This document shows, in pieces, positions 33,305 to 42,729 of a stretch of 64,000 bases of DNA. The stretch covers positions 1-64,000 of the forward strand of contig CADBWK010000012.1 in assembly GCA_902798385.1 (NCBI GenBank), read 5' to 3'. The notes under the pieces are model-generated. The model was given only the letters and a program-made list of their open reading frames with translations. It did no database searches and was not told where the DNA came from. Each line of letters opens with the position of its first letter. Position 1 is the first letter of the stretch. The translations under genes and the position numbers were made by a program. The stretch comes from an uncultured Bacteroidales bacterium (lineage in GTDB: Bacteria > Bacteroidota > Bacteroidia > Bacteroidales > Paludibacteraceae).

Positions 33305-34495
33305 ATGAAAATCTTAGTTTTGAACTGCGGTAGTAGCAGTATTAAGTATAAACTCTTCGAGATGGAGAGCAAGAAAGTGATGGCACAAGGCGGTATCGAG
33401 AAGATCGGTCTGCCCGACTCCTTCCTCCTGGTCAAACTGCCGAACGGCGAGAAAGTGAAATTCGAGAAACCGATGCCGGAGCATACAGTAGGTATCGAGC
33501 TCATCCTTGAGAAACTCGTGGATCCGCAGATCGGTTGCATCAAGGATCTCAAAGAGATCAACGCAGTCGGACACCGCGTTGTCCACGGCGGTGAGAAATT
33601 CAACAAGTCCGTGCTCATCACCCCGGAGGTAAAAGAGATGATCATCAAGTGCGTAGAGCTCGCTCCGCTGCACAACCCTGCTAACCTCAAGGGTATTGAC
33701 GCAATCGAGAAGATCCTGCCGAGCGTTCCGCAGGTAGCTGTGTTCGACACCGCTTTCCATCAGACCATGCCGGATTACGCCTACATGTACGCTCTGCCGT
33801 ACGAGTTGTATGAGAAATATGCGATTCGCCGTTACGGTTTCCACGGCACGAGCCACCGCTATGTATCCGCTCGCGTTTGCGAGTTCCTCGGCGTTGATCC
33901 GAAGGGCAAGAAGATCGTTACCGCCCACATCGGCGGCGGTGGCAGCTGTACAGCTGTGATGGACGGCAAGAGTGTGGACACCTCGATGGGTCTGACTCCG
34001 GTTGAAGGACTCGTGATGGGTACCCGCGCCGGCGACCTCGACCTCGGAGCCGCTACCTTCATTATGGACAAAGAGCACCTCTCGACCGCACAGTTCAACG
34101 ACCTCGTTAACAAGAAATCCGGTCTGCTCGGTGTATCGGGTGTATCCAGCGACTGCCGTGATATCGAGGCTGCCATCAACGAAGGCAACAAACGTGCTGA
34201 CCTGGCGCGTAAGATGTTCATCTATCGTGTAAAGAAATATATCGGTGCATACGCCGCTGCCATGAACGGTCTGGACATCCTCGTCTTCACCGCCGGTATC
34301 GGAGAAAACGACCCGTATATCCGTGCGGAGATCATGAAGGGTCTCAGCTACCTCGGCATCGAGTTGGACGAAGAAGCCAACAAGGTTCGCGGCGAAGAGC
34401 GCATCATCTCCAAGAAGGGTTCGAAAGTAACCGTTTGTCTCATCCCGACAGACGAAGAATTAATGATTGCTTCCGACACTCAAGCACTGATCTGA
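33305..34495 (+). CDS. ackA: Acetate kinase
   Basis: Transfers the phosphoryl group from acetyl phosphate to ADP. The 396-residue product shows the ASKHA fold signatures: KILVLNCGSSSIKYKLFEM at the N-terminus, RYGFHGTSHRYVSARV, HIGGGGSCTAVMDGKSVDTS with the phosphate loop, and FTAGIGENDP. Length is normal. It is co-transcribed with pta, and the next gene begins 1 nt after its stop. Confidence 0.97.
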   Translation: MKILVLNCGSSSIKYKLFEMESKKVMAQGGIEKIGLPDSFLLVKLPNGEKVKFEKPMPEHTVGIELILEKLVDPQIGCIKDLKEINAVGHRVVHGGEKFNKSVLITPEVKEMIIKCVELAPLHNPANLKGIDAIEKILPSVPQVAVFDTAFHQTMPDYAYMYALPYELYEKYAIRRYGFHGTSHRYVSARVCEFLGVDPKGKKIVTAHIGGGGSCTAVMDGKSVDTSMGLTPVEGLVMGTRAGDLDLGAATFIMDKEHLSTAQFNDLVNKKSGLLGVSGVSSDCRDIEAAINEGNKRADLARKMFIYRVKKYIGAYAAAMNGLDILVFTAGIGENDPYIRAEIMKGLSYLGIELDEEANKVRGEERIISKKGSKVTVCLIPTDEELMIASDTQALI

Positions 34496-34496
34496 C

Positions 34497-36137
34497 ATGA
34501 CAAAACCGATAATCTATCAACTCTTCCCCCGTTATTTTGCCAACTTCAACGAGACGCGCAAACATAACGGCACGAAGGAAGAGAACGGATGCGGCCGGTT
34601 TGTGGATATCAACGAGCGTGCACTCAAGTCAATTGTCGATTTGGGTGTTACGCACGTTTGGTACACCGGTGTTATCCGCCATGCAACAGCACAATATAAC
34701 AACCCTGCCATCACCAAAGGCCTCGCCGGTTCGCCATATGCCATCACCGACTACTACGATGTCGATCCGGATTTGGCGAAGAACGAAGCCAAGCGCATGC
34801 AGGAGTTCGAGGCACTCGTTAAGCGCACGCATGATGCCGGACTCGGTGTTATCATCGACTTTGTGCCCAACCATGTAGCACGCCAGTATAAGAGCCTGTG
34901 CAAGCCTGCGGGAGTCGAAGACTTGGGCGAGAACGATCACCCCGAGTGGGCCTTCTCACCGCTCAATAACTTCTATTATCTCCCGGGCGAGCGCTTCACG
35001 ATGGACAAAGATCTGCAGGGCTACGAGGAGTTCCCCGCAAAAGTGACAGGCAACGATTGCTTCACTTCGCATCCCGGTCTCAACGATTGGTACGAGACGG
35101 TCAAACTGAACTACGGTGTCTTCTATCAAGGCGGCCGCGAGAAGCAGTTCGATCCCATCCCGTCCACCTGGACGAAGATGCGCGATATCCTGCTCTTCTG
35201 GGCATCCAAAGGCATCGACGGTGTACGCGTGGACATGGCGGAGATGGTTCCCGTCGAGTTCTTCGCATGGGCAATCAAGGCGGTGAAGAAGAAATACAAG
35301 AAGTTCCTCTTCATCGGCGAGTGCTATGACCCGAATCAGTACGACGCTTACCTCGCAGCAGGCTTCGATTACCTCTACGACAAAGTAGGTATGTACGACT
35401 ACCTGCGCGGCGTAACGAGCAAAGGTTGGCCTGCTGAGGGCATCACCAACCAATGGATGCAGCATGGCGACGTGCGTATCAACCACATGCTCTATTTCCT
35501 TGAGAACCACGACGAGCAACGGATTGCCTCCGGTTTCTGGTGCGGTTCGGGCCGTTGTGCCGAACCCGCGATGATCGTAGCGGCGACGCTCAACCAATGT
35601 CCGATGATGATCTACTCCGGTCAGGAACTCGGCGAACGAGGCATGGATATGGAGGGCTTCTCCGGCATCGACGGACGCTCGACGATCTTCGACTACTGGG
35701 GACTCAAGAGTCTGCAAGCGTGGGCAAACAAGGGTAAGTACGACGGCGCGCACATGAACGATGTGCAACACGAGATACGTACGTTCTATCAGACTCTGCT
35801 CTCTCTGGCGCGAGACGACAAAGCCATCCAGAAGGGCAAGATGTACGACATCACCTACGCACAGGGCGAAGGTTTCAATAAGCAGCAACATTACGCTTTC
35901 CTCCGTCATGTCAAAGGGGAGACCTTGCTGGTGATTGTCAACTTCCATGACCGCGAGGAACCCATCAACGTGCGTATCCCGAACGATGCGTTCGTTTATC
36001 TGGGACTGGACGGCAAAGCCAACGCCACGGCGACCGATCTTCTGCGCGGAGGTAAGTACGCCATCGACTTCACACCCGACAGTGTCTTCCGGATCGTCCT
36101 GCCTGCATGGAAAGGTGTGGTACTTCGTATCAAATAA
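34497..36137 (+). CDS. Alpha-amylase family (GH13) enzyme, cytoplasmic
   Basis: The 546-residue product has no signal peptide. The (beta/alpha)8 barrel signatures are present: GVIIDFVPNHVARQ, GIDGVRVDMAEMVP with the nucleophile Asp, FLFIGECYDP with the acid/base Glu, and YFLENHDEQRIAS with the stabilising Asp. A small C-terminal beta domain follows. The substrate is probably an internal alpha-glucan or maltodextrin, so the gene would feed sugar into the acetate pathway encoded just upstream. The exact GH13 subfamily is not clear to me. Confidence 0.88.
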   Translation: MTKPIIYQLFPRYFANFNETRKHNGTKEENGCGRFVDINERALKSIVDLGVTHVWYTGVIRHATAQYNNPAITKGLAGSPYAITDYYDVDPDLAKNEAKRMQEFEALVKRTHDAGLGVIIDFVPNHVARQYKSLCKPAGVEDLGENDHPEWAFSPLNNFYYLPGERFTMDKDLQGYEEFPAKVTGNDCFTSHPGLNDWYETVKLNYGVFYQGGREKQFDPIPSTWTKMRDILLFWASKGIDGVRVDMAEMVPVEFFAWAIKAVKKKYKKFLFIGECYDPNQYDAYLAAGFDYLYDKVGMYDYLRGVTSKGWPAEGITNQWMQHGDVRINHMLYFLENHDEQRIASGFWCGSGRCAEPAMIVAATLNQCPMMIYSGQELGERGMDMEGFSGIDGRSTIFDYWGLKSLQAWANKGKYDGAHMNDVQHEIRTFYQTLLSLARDDKAIQKGKMYDITYAQGEGFNKQQHYAFLRHVKGETLLVIVNFHDREEPINVRIPNDAFVYLGLDGKANATATDLLRGGKYAIDFTPDSVFRIVLPAWKGVVLRIK

Positions 36138-36138
36138 T

Positions 36139-36166
36139 CTGAAAACTGAATACTGAATGCCGAATA
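36139..36166. repeat. Period-7 tract (CTGAATR units) containing the start codon of the UbiA gene
   Basis: CTGAAAA CTGAATA CTGAATG CCGAATA. The ATG of the next gene (36157) lies in the third unit. The unit matches 8089-8116. Confidence 0.75.
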
Positions 36167-37119
36167 CATTCTCCGATATCATGCGTCTGGTGAGGTGGAG
36201 CAATCTGCTCTTCCTCGCCGCGCTGGTATGGCTCATGGAGAAATGGGTAGCTGTACCGATCCTCGACCAACTCGCCTTCGGCGAGCAACTGCCGGGCTAT
36301 ATCCTGCTGCTCATCATCCTTGCCACGGTCTTCATCGCCGCCGGCGGGTACGTCATCAATGACTATTTCGATGTGAAGATCGATCGCATCAACCGTCCCG
36401 ACGAACTGATCGTCACGCGCACGATTCCCAAACCGGTGGCGATGCAAATCAGCCTCTGGCTCAGCGGCATTGGTATCGTGTGCGGCATCGTAGCGGCTAT
36501 CCTCCTGCGCAGTCTCACCATCGGCATTCTCTTCGTGCTCGTACCGGGTCTGCTCTGGTTCTATTCGTCCAGTTACAAACGACTCTTTCTAATCGGCAAT
36601 CTCATCATCGCCTTGCTGGCGGCGCTGACACCGATGCTCATCGCGCTGGCGAACGTAGCCATCTTGCAACTCCGTTACGCTGCCATCCTGCCCTACACCA
36701 ACCTCGTGCACGATCTCTACGCATGGCTCGGCGGCTTCGCGCTCTTTGCGTTCCTGCTCACCTGGATACGGGAGATCGTCAAGGACATGCAGGATCAGAT
36801 GGGTGACCGCGAACTGGAGTGTCACTCCATGCCGGTCGTATGGGGAGACCTGTGGACGAAGATCTTCGTCACTGCCCTCATCGTGTTCACAATCGCTATC
36901 ATCGGACATCTATGGTACCACGTACTGCCATTCCCCATCGGTTGGACCAGCCTCAGCACACGTTATATCGTGCTCGGCATCCTCATCCCGCTGCTCGGAG
37001 CCACGGGTTTACTCTGGGCGGCAAAGATACCGTCCGACTATAAGAACTGCCAGCAACTGATCAAACTGACCATGCTGTTCGGCATGCTCTATTCTATCTG
37101 TATTGTAAGGGGACTTTAA
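36157..37119 (+). CDS. UbiA family prenyltransferase
   Basis: An integral membrane enzyme with eight or nine hydrophobic segments that attaches a prenyl chain to an acceptor. Both Asp-rich motifs are visible: NDYFDVKIDRINRPDE and REIVKDMQDQMGDRE. This form, often annotated as geranylgeranylglycerol-phosphate geranylgeranyltransferase, is widespread in Bacteroidetes, but the acceptor here is unproven. The first residues are encoded by a period-7 tract. Its end overlaps the end of the convergent MauE-like gene by 4 nt. Confidence 0.85.
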   Translation: MPNTFSDIMRLVRWSNLLFLAALVWLMEKWVAVPILDQLAFGEQLPGYILLLIILATVFIAAGGYVINDYFDVKIDRINRPDELIVTRTIPKPVAMQISLWLSGIGIVCGIVAAILLRSLTIGILFVLVPGLLWFYSSSYKRLFLIGNLIIALLAALTPMLIALANVAILQLRYAAILPYTNLVHDLYAWLGGFALFAFLLTWIREIVKDMQDQMGDRELECHSMPVVWGDLWTKIFVTALIVFTIAIIGHLWYHVLPFPIGWTSLSTRYIVLGILIPLLGATGLLWAAKIPSDYKNCQQLIKLTMLFGMLYSICIVRGL

Positions 37120-37994
37120 GGCATGTAGATCGCCGGCGAAGGGATCAACAAACCTTCGGACGAACTGACGATCGAGTCATGACGGATACGGAATACCGCC
37201 GGTAAGGTCCAAGAGATGCGCATCATCTCTATCTCCGGTATCTCACGAATCTCAAAATCGACATCAAACAAGCGGTGGAAGCGCTCGCGACCTTGCTCGT
37301 TCTCTATCGCTATACCGATCACTTTATCGACCACACCGAGGGTCTGGTACTGGTTGACGTTGTATACCGAGTTCTGGCAGAACGGGCAGTAGTAGGAGAA
37401 AGCAAAGACGTAATAGGTCGAGTCCGGATCGCATTGGATATATTTCGCCAACACGCTCTCTTCCACGCGTACAGGTTCAAAAGGACGAACCGGTTGAACA
37501 CATTTGGCGCCATGCAGCGACCAACCGCACATCAGCATCACCACGATCATCACCAAGGACATCACGATGACAGGTACCACTTTCAGCGGTCTGCCCTCTT
37601 GGGGTTGAATGAGCGAAGGAACCAACAACGCGATCAAGACGGCATTGCGGGTAAAAGTCAGCCAAGGTTTAGAATTCAACAGCGACAGCGGACCAAAACA
37701 ACCGCAGTTGGTGATGCCCAGCCCGAGTACGCCGTATAAGAAAATAGACGAGACGCCCACGATGAACACCGCAGTAGCCGCAGCCATCCATCGGGGAGCG
37801 ATATTAAAGAGCAGCAGCAAACCCAACAGCACTTCGATACCGATGATCACAGGAGCACCGTAACCGAACCAATTCGGACCGTAACTGCTCATGATATCGG
37901 CAAAAGCAGCCGTGTCAATACATTTCAGGACACCCGAAAGGATAAACACCGCACCTACCACGCACCGTAAAATATAGTTCACTCGCTGACTCAT
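37116..37994 (-). CDS. MauE/DoxX-like membrane protein with thioredoxin-like domain
   Basis: Residues 1-150 hold four hydrophobic segments with a MauE/DoxX-like pattern (RCVVGAVFILSGVLKCIDT; NCGCFGPLSL). After a further membrane helix (VVPVIVMSLVMIVVMLMCGW) the C-terminal part is predicted to face the periplasm and has a CPFC motif (AFSYYCPFCQNSV), a thioredoxin-like active site. A role in periplasmic disulfide or electron exchange is inferred. The ATG at 37994 (MSQRVNY) is the more likely start. Confidence 0.75.
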   Translation of the reverse strand: MSQRVNYILRCVVGAVFILSGVLKCIDTAAFADIMSSYGPNWFGYGAPVIIGIEVLLGLLLLFNIAPRWMAAATAVFIVGVSSIFLYGVLGLGITNCGCFGPLSLLNSKPWLTFTRNAVLIALLVPSLIQPQEGRPLKVVPVIVMSLVMIVVMLMCGWSLHGAKCVQPVRPFEPVRVEESVLAKYIQCDPDSTYYVFAFSYYCPFCQNSVYNVNQYQTLGVVDKVIGIAIENEQGRERFHRLFDVDFEIREIPEIEMMRISWTLPAVFRIRHDSIVSSSEGLLIPSPAIYMP

Positions 37995-38013
37995 ATTATC
38001 TTGTTTAATCAAT

Positions 38014-38052
38014 AGACAAAAAAAAATAGTAGCCCGCCGAAGCAGGCTACTA
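38014..38052 (-). terminator. Terminator of the small cysteine-rich lipoprotein gene
   Basis: 8-bp stem TAGTAGCC/GGCTACTA (38027-38034 and 38045-38052); on the minus strand it is followed by a run of Ts. Confidence 0.85.
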
Positions 38053-38069
38053 CGATTTAAAGAGCTAAA

Positions 38070-38318
38070 TTATTTACCCTTGCAGGACATAGAAAAAGTC
38101 TCACCAGCAGCCTTAGCAGCTTTCTCCATGTCAGAAGCATAAGCCTTGCAGGATGTGTAACCCGCCTCCTTCAACTCCGCTGCAGGGACATCACCTTCTC
38201 TGGTCTCACCTTGGTAAGTAGCGGTGCAGTGGCAACCATTGTCTACGCTGTCTTTGCAGCTCGTCATTGCGCCAACTGCGAAAAGCATGATAGCGCTTAC
38301 AATGAACATTTTTTTCAT
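38070..38318 (-). CDS. Small cysteine-rich lipoprotein, 82 residues
   Basis: Signal peptide with lipobox (AVGAMTSCKDS), then a short mature part with five cysteines after the lipid-anchored one (NGCHCTATYQ; YTSCKAYASD; SMSCKGK is the last). No family is recognised. It has its own extended promoter (38389-38420) and terminator, so it is monocistronic and probably well expressed. Confidence 0.75.
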   Translation of the reverse strand: MKKMFIVSAIMLFAVGAMTSCKDSVDNGCHCTATYQGETREGDVPAAELKEAGYTSCKAYASDMEKAAKAAGETFSMSCKGK

Positions 38319-38388
38319 AATACGTAATTGTTTAATTAATTAAATAAAAATATTGTTTGGGGTAAAATAATCTATACCTTAACGGCGA

Positions 38389-38420
38389 CAAAAGTACTAC
38401 ATTTTTCTGATATACGCAAA
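38389..38420 (-). promoter_or_regulatory. Promoter of the small lipoprotein gene
   Basis: On the minus strand TTTGCGTATATC (38409-38420), 20 nt after TTTG, then TACTTTTG (38389-38396). It lies immediately after maf. Confidence 0.85.
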
Positions 38421-38436
38421 TTTTGTAGTAAAAAAA

Positions 38437-39012
38437 TTAAAAAAATATGCGTTTTTTGAGTATTTCATATACTTTATGCACCGGAAAACCCATCACATTG
38501 AAGTACGAACCCCGCATTTCGGTGCATGCCACATACCCGATCCATTCCTGTACACCATACGCGCCGGCTTTGTCCAAGGGTTTGTATTTGGATACATAAT
38601 GGGCGATCTCTTCATCGGTCAGGTTGCCAAATACGACATCGGTCTTATCGACAATCGTCTCAAGTTCGCGTCCCTTCTGCGCGAAGGTAACCGCCGTATA
38701 GACCTGATGGGTCTTGTTGCGCAGACTCTTGAGCATCTCTACCGCCTCCGCCTCATCTTTGGGCTTACCTAACATATGCCCGTCCAACCAGACGATCGTA
38801 TCGGCTGTGATGAGCAATTGGTCATCCTTCAACTGCGATTCATACGCACGCGCCTTCGCGCGCGAAATATAATAAGGTATATCGCCCTCGCGCAACTCAG
38901 CCGGATAGTGCTCGTCCGCATCGATGTTAATAGCCGTAAACGGCAGGTCAAGACCTGCCATTAACTCTCGCCGCCTCGGGCTCTGTGATCCAAGAATAAT
39001 CTCCAATTTCAA
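38437..39012 (-). CDS. maf: Maf family nucleotide pyrophosphatase
   Basis: Hydrolyses non-canonical or dTTP/UTP-type nucleotides to monophosphates. The 191-residue product begins LEIILGSQSPRRRELMAGLD, the conserved Maf opening, and has ITADTIVWLDGHMLGKP with the catalytic Asp and DKAGAYGVQEWIG. No ATG is available; the start is a TTG at 39012 within a period-7 tract (38995-39029). It follows the topoisomerase gene closely and probably belongs to its operon. Confidence 0.92.
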   Translation of the reverse strand: MKLEIILGSQSPRRRELMAGLDLPFTAINIDADEHYPAELREGDIPYYISRAKARAYESQLKDDQLLITADTIVWLDGHMLGKPKDEAEAVEMLKSLRNKTHQVYTAVTFAQKGRELETIVDKTDVVFGNLTDEEIAHYVSKYKPLDKAGAYGVQEWIGYVACTEMRGSYFNVMGFPVHKVYEILKKRIFF

Positions 39013-39029
39013 ATCTCCAATCTAAAATA
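38995..39029. repeat. Period-7 tract (TCCAATC units) at the maf start
   Basis: AATAATC TCCAATT TCAAATC TCCAATC TAAAATA on the plus strand covers the stop of the upstream gene and the maf start region. Confidence 0.7.
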
Positions 39030-41580
39030 AGTCTAACTGCGTATCCTGCGGTTTCTCAAACGTCATCGTCACACCCTCTACTTCGATGGCTTCGGGCTCG
39101 GAGGGCTGTTCGGGAGTTATATCTTCTATCGTAGCCACTCCCAGCGTCGTCACGCGTTTACCCTTCGCCTTCGCGGATTTCTCGTCGATGAAGTCCGCCA
39201 TCACGATCTCGAGCGGTGCTTTGCTTTCATCGGTAAAGTTGATGCGGAACGTAGCTTCCTCGCGGTCGGAGATCACCATCATACGGCTCTCGGCATCATC
39301 ACCGAGCATCGATTGCACCTTCGCATTCGCATCGTCTAACTTGAATCGCTTGCCGTAATAGTATTTCAGTTCGCCGTTCCATTGAATGAGACTCCAGATT
39401 TTCTCCGGATCCCATTTCTCGATGCGCAGGATATTGTCCTCGAAGTGGGCGGTGAGATCGAAGGTGGTCGTGTAGTACGTACCATCAGTAGTCAGCACAA
39501 GAATACGATCTTCGTCGTAGAACTCACCCAGATACATTCCGTGCTCGTCGTAGTTAACGCGCAGCACGTCGGCATCGAACCAAACCTTGCGGCCGCCGAG
39601 GGTCGAGTGACCTTTCTGCTTGAGCGTAATGGACTTGACCTCGAACTTCGTGAGCACATTGCCTCGTGCCGTACGGGACTTAACCGCCAGCTCGGAAAGA
39701 TCTTTGCATACCTCGAGTTTCTTGAGATGCAACTGCGGTTTGAGCGTCACGCGGATGACTTCTGCCTCGCCGTTCGGGTTCGCCGTAAAATAGACGATCT
39801 TCGATCCGGGCTTACCTTGCGTCAGGTCGTACTCCTTATCTTTCGCTACACCGGTGACGTTGAAGCGTTTCATGAAGTACGTGCCCTTCTTGCCGTCACG
39901 ATATACGACATTATAGACCGTACGCTCATCGCCGCGCTGGAAGACGGCTATATGCAGGATATCCGTGCCGACGAACAGCTTGTCCGCCACTTTGGTCACC
40001 TTGTACTTTCCGTCTTTATGGAAGATGATCAGGTCGTCGATGTCGGAGCAGTCGAATAAGTACTCGTCTTTCTTGAGTCCCGTTCCGATGAAGCCCTCCT
40101 CGCGGTTGATATACAGTTTCTCGTTGTTCTCCACAACCGCTTTGACGTTGATCGCGCCGAAATTACGCACCTCGGTACGACGCGGATAGGCCTCGCCGTA
40201 TTTGGACTTGAGCATCTCGAACCACGCGATCGTATAGTCCGTCAGGTGGTTGAGGTTCTTGATGCAGGCCTTGATCTTCTTCTCCAAGTCCTTCATCAAC
40301 TCATCGGCTTTCTTGGAGTCGAACTTGGTGATACGCAGCATCTTGATCTCGAACAGACGCTCGATATCTTCGGTGCGCACCTCGCGGATCAGTTGTGCTT
40401 TGAACGGCGTGAGGGCATTGTCCACGAACTCGATCAGTTTCTCTTTGTTCGGCGCGTCCTCGTAACCTTTCTCTTTATAGATACGGTTCTCGATGAAGAT
40501 CTTCTCCAAGGAAGTATAGAAGTATTTCTCCTCTAGTTCGGATTTCTCGATCTCGAGTTCCCACTTAAGCAGCGCCTTGGTGTTATCGCAACTCAGCTTG
40601 AGCAGATTGCTGACGGTCGTGAAGATCGGTTTCTTGTTCTCTACTACGCAGCAGTTGGGGCTGATGTTCACCTCGCAGTCCGTGAACGCATAGAGGGCAT
40701 CGATGGCTTTGTCTGAAGACGAACCCGGAGCTAACTGCACCACGATACGTGCCTGATCGGCGGTGAAGTCATCGATCTTCTTGATCTTGATCTTGCCTTT
40801 CTGGTTGGCTTTGAGGATGGTCTCGATGATCTTGCTGGTGGTAGTGCCGTACGGTATCTCGGTGATGATCAGCGTCTTGTTATCGTCCGCTTTCGTGATA
40901 CGCGCACGAATCTTGACCGTACCGCCACGCTCACCGTCGTTGTATTTGGTGACATCGATCACGCCGCCCGTCGGGAAGTCCGGATAGAGGGCGAACTCTT
41001 GACCGCGCAGATACGCCAACGATGCATCACAGAGCTCGTTGAAGTTATGCGGCAGGATCTTCGAGTTCAGACCTACGGCAATACCTTCCACGCCCTGCGC
41101 GAGCAGCAGCGGGAACTTCACCGGCAGATGAATCGGCTCGTTCTTACGACCGTCATAACTCTTCATCCACTCCGTCGTCTTGGCGTTAAACACCGTCTCG
41201 AGAGCAAATTTCGACAATCGTGCCTCGATATAACGCGGAGCGGCAGCGCCGTCACCGGTCAGGATGTTTCCCCAGTTTCCCTGGCAATCAATGAGCAGGT
41301 CTTTCTGTCCCAACTGCACGAGTGCATCGCCGATGGACGCATCGCCGTGCGGGTGGTACTGCATCGTCTGACCGACGATGTTCGCCACCTTGTTGTACTT
41401 ACCGTCATCTACCGTCTTCATCGCATGCAATATACGACGTTGTACCGGCTTGAGTCCATCCTCTATAGCCGGCACAGCACGCTCTAAGATCACATACGAA
41501 GCATAGTCCAGGAACCAATCCTGGTACATGCCGGTAAGATGATACTTCACAGCATCATTGAAACCTCCCTGGGAAGCCAT
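39022..41580 (-). CDS. parC: DNA topoisomerase IV (gyrase family) subunit A
   Basis: Type IIA topoisomerase breakage-reunion subunit, 852 residues. The N-terminal winged-helix region has YASYVILERAVPAIEDGLKP and QYHPHGDASIGDAL, and the active-site tyrosine is Tyr117 in GAAAPRYIEARL. A beta-pinwheel-like C-terminal part follows but without the GyrA box QRRGG(R/K)G, which favours topoisomerase IV over gyrase. The small membrane-protein gene lies 6 nt upstream and shares its promoter. Partner parE is not in the window. Confidence 0.9.
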   Translation of the reverse strand: MASQGGFNDAVKYHLTGMYQDWFLDYASYVILERAVPAIEDGLKPVQRRILHAMKTVDDGKYNKVANIVGQTMQYHPHGDASIGDALVQLGQKDLLIDCQGNWGNILTGDGAAAPRYIEARLSKFALETVFNAKTTEWMKSYDGRKNEPIHLPVKFPLLLAQGVEGIAVGLNSKILPHNFNELCDASLAYLRGQEFALYPDFPTGGVIDVTKYNDGERGGTVKIRARITKADDNKTLIITEIPYGTTTSKIIETILKANQKGKIKIKKIDDFTADQARIVVQLAPGSSSDKAIDALYAFTDCEVNISPNCCVVENKKPIFTTVSNLLKLSCDNTKALLKWELEIEKSELEEKYFYTSLEKIFIENRIYKEKGYEDAPNKEKLIEFVDNALTPFKAQLIREVRTEDIERLFEIKMLRITKFDSKKADELMKDLEKKIKACIKNLNHLTDYTIAWFEMLKSKYGEAYPRRTEVRNFGAINVKAVVENNEKLYINREEGFIGTGLKKDEYLFDCSDIDDLIIFHKDGKYKVTKVADKLFVGTDILHIAVFQRGDERTVYNVVYRDGKKGTYFMKRFNVTGVAKDKEYDLTQGKPGSKIVYFTANPNGEAEVIRVTLKPQLHLKKLEVCKDLSELAVKSRTARGNVLTKFEVKSITLKQKGHSTLGGRKVWFDADVLRVNYDEHGMYLGEFYDEDRILVLTTDGTYYTTTFDLTAHFEDNILRIEKWDPEKIWSLIQWNGELKYYYGKRFKLDDANAKVQSMLGDDAESRMMVISDREEATFRINFTDESKAPLEIVMADFIDEKSAKAKGKRVTTLGVATIEDITPEQPSEPEAIEVEGVTMTFEKPQDTQLDLF

Positions 41581-41586
41581 CCGTGA

Positions 41587-41751
41587 TTAGCCTTTCTTAT
41601 TTATGAAGATATAGGCAAAGATACCTGCTAACTCGAATACGATACCCGTTACGAGCAGCGCATTGTGCGGCAGTGCATATCTATACACCACCAGGAATAT
41701 CACACCTAAAATAAGGAGAATAACTCCTAAATACTTCTTGAAATTATCCAT
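41587..41751 (-). CDS. Small two-helix membrane protein, 54 residues
   Basis: The ATG at 41751 opens 54 codons that end with TAA at 41587-41589. The product has two hydrophobic helices (YLGVILLILGVIFLVV and ALLVTGIVFELAGIFAYIFI) and a basic end (NKKG). It sits between an extended promoter (41780-41811) and the topoisomerase start, 6 nt from the latter, so it leads the operon. Function unknown. Confidence 0.8.
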   Translation of the reverse strand: MDNFKKYLGVILLILGVIFLVVYRYALPHNALLVTGIVFELAGIFAYIFINKKG

Positions 41752-41779
41752 GATATATCGCGATATTTAAAATTTCGTG

Positions 41780-41811
41780 CAAAGATACTATTTTTTTTGC
41801 ATATATGCAAA
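41780..41811 (-). promoter_or_regulatory. Promoter of the small membrane protein-topoisomerase operon
   Basis: TTTGCATATATGCAAA palindrome at 41796-41811, 20 nt, then TATCTTTG on the minus strand (41780-41787). Confidence 0.85.
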
Positions 41812-41824
41812 CAAAAATGCATTT

Positions 41825-42727
41825 TTATCGTACAAATCGATAAATTCCGCCCGGAAGGGATCGTACGAGCCCTTGCAACTCGAGCATCGTCAGTTCGGAC
41901 GACACTTCGCCGTACTCCATGCCGCTCTGCTGAACCAGCACATTGATATGCAGTCCTTCTTCGGCGGCGTCCAATTGCGTGAGCAGGGTTTGTTGCGCAG
42001 GTGTCAGGTCGTCCATTAGTCCGATCAGACTTGTCTGGATACCTCCTGCTTTCTCCTGTTTGGTTTTCCACCCCATCGTTCGGATCAGGTCTTCTGCGCC
42101 GTCGATGAGTTGGGCATAGCCCTTGCGGATCAACTCGTTGCATCCGCGGGCACTGAGGTCATTCGGTCGTCCGGGGAAGGCGAACAATGCGCGATCGTAC
42201 TCAAACGCCCTTTGGGCGGTACAGAGACTTCCGCCTTTCTCGCGGCTCTCGACGATCACCACGGCATCCGCCATACCGGCAATGATACGGTTGCGTTGCA
42301 GGAAATTCGCCGCAAAGGGTTCGGTACCCACCTCGTACTCGGACACTACACCTCCGTTCTCCATCGATGCCTCCGCTTCAGGTCGGTGCTGCGAGGGATA
42401 GATGCGATCCAAACCGTGCGCCAGCACCATGATGGTCGGTACGCCGTATTTCAAAGCCGCACGGTGCGCCGCGATGTCGATGCCGTACGCGCCGCCGGAG
42501 ACGATAATCAAATCATCGAGACGCTCGTGCAACTCGCGCACAAACGTCTCGGTCAGTTCTTTTCCCCGTTCGGTAGGTTTCCGCGTACCCACGATCGCCA
42601 CCACATGCCCGCCTGCAGGAGGCACATTCCCCCTGACATACAGCGGATTCGGCTTATCGGGACAGGACTGCAGGCGATACGGATAGTCCGCATCGTCAGG
42701 CGTCCAAACGCGAAGGGGATGACTCAT
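41825..42727 (-). CDS. dprA: DNA-processing protein DprA
   Basis: DprA loads RecA on incoming single-stranded DNA during transformation. The 300-residue product has the Rossmann-like DprA domain (VVAIVGTRKPTERGKELT; LIIVSGGAYGIDIAAHRAAL; FLQRNRIIAGMADAVVIVES; KGGSLCTAQRAFEYDR) and a C-terminal winged-helix-like segment (HINVLVQQSGMEYGEVSSEL). It is slightly shorter than many family members and lacks an N-terminal SAM-like domain. The upp stop lies 2 nt upstream of its start. Confidence 0.95.
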   Translation of the reverse strand: MSHPLRVWTPDDADYPYRLQSCPDKPNPLYVRGNVPPAGGHVVAIVGTRKPTERGKELTETFVRELHERLDDLIIVSGGAYGIDIAAHRAALKYGVPTIMVLAHGLDRIYPSQHRPEAEASMENGGVVSEYEVGTEPFAANFLQRNRIIAGMADAVVIVESREKGGSLCTAQRAFEYDRALFAFPGRPNDLSARGCNELIRKGYAQLIDGAEDLIRTMGWKTKQEKAGGIQTSLIGLMDDLTPAQQTLLTQLDAAEEGLHINVLVQQSGMEYGEVSSELTMLELQGLVRSLPGGIYRFVR

Positions 42728-42729
42728 GA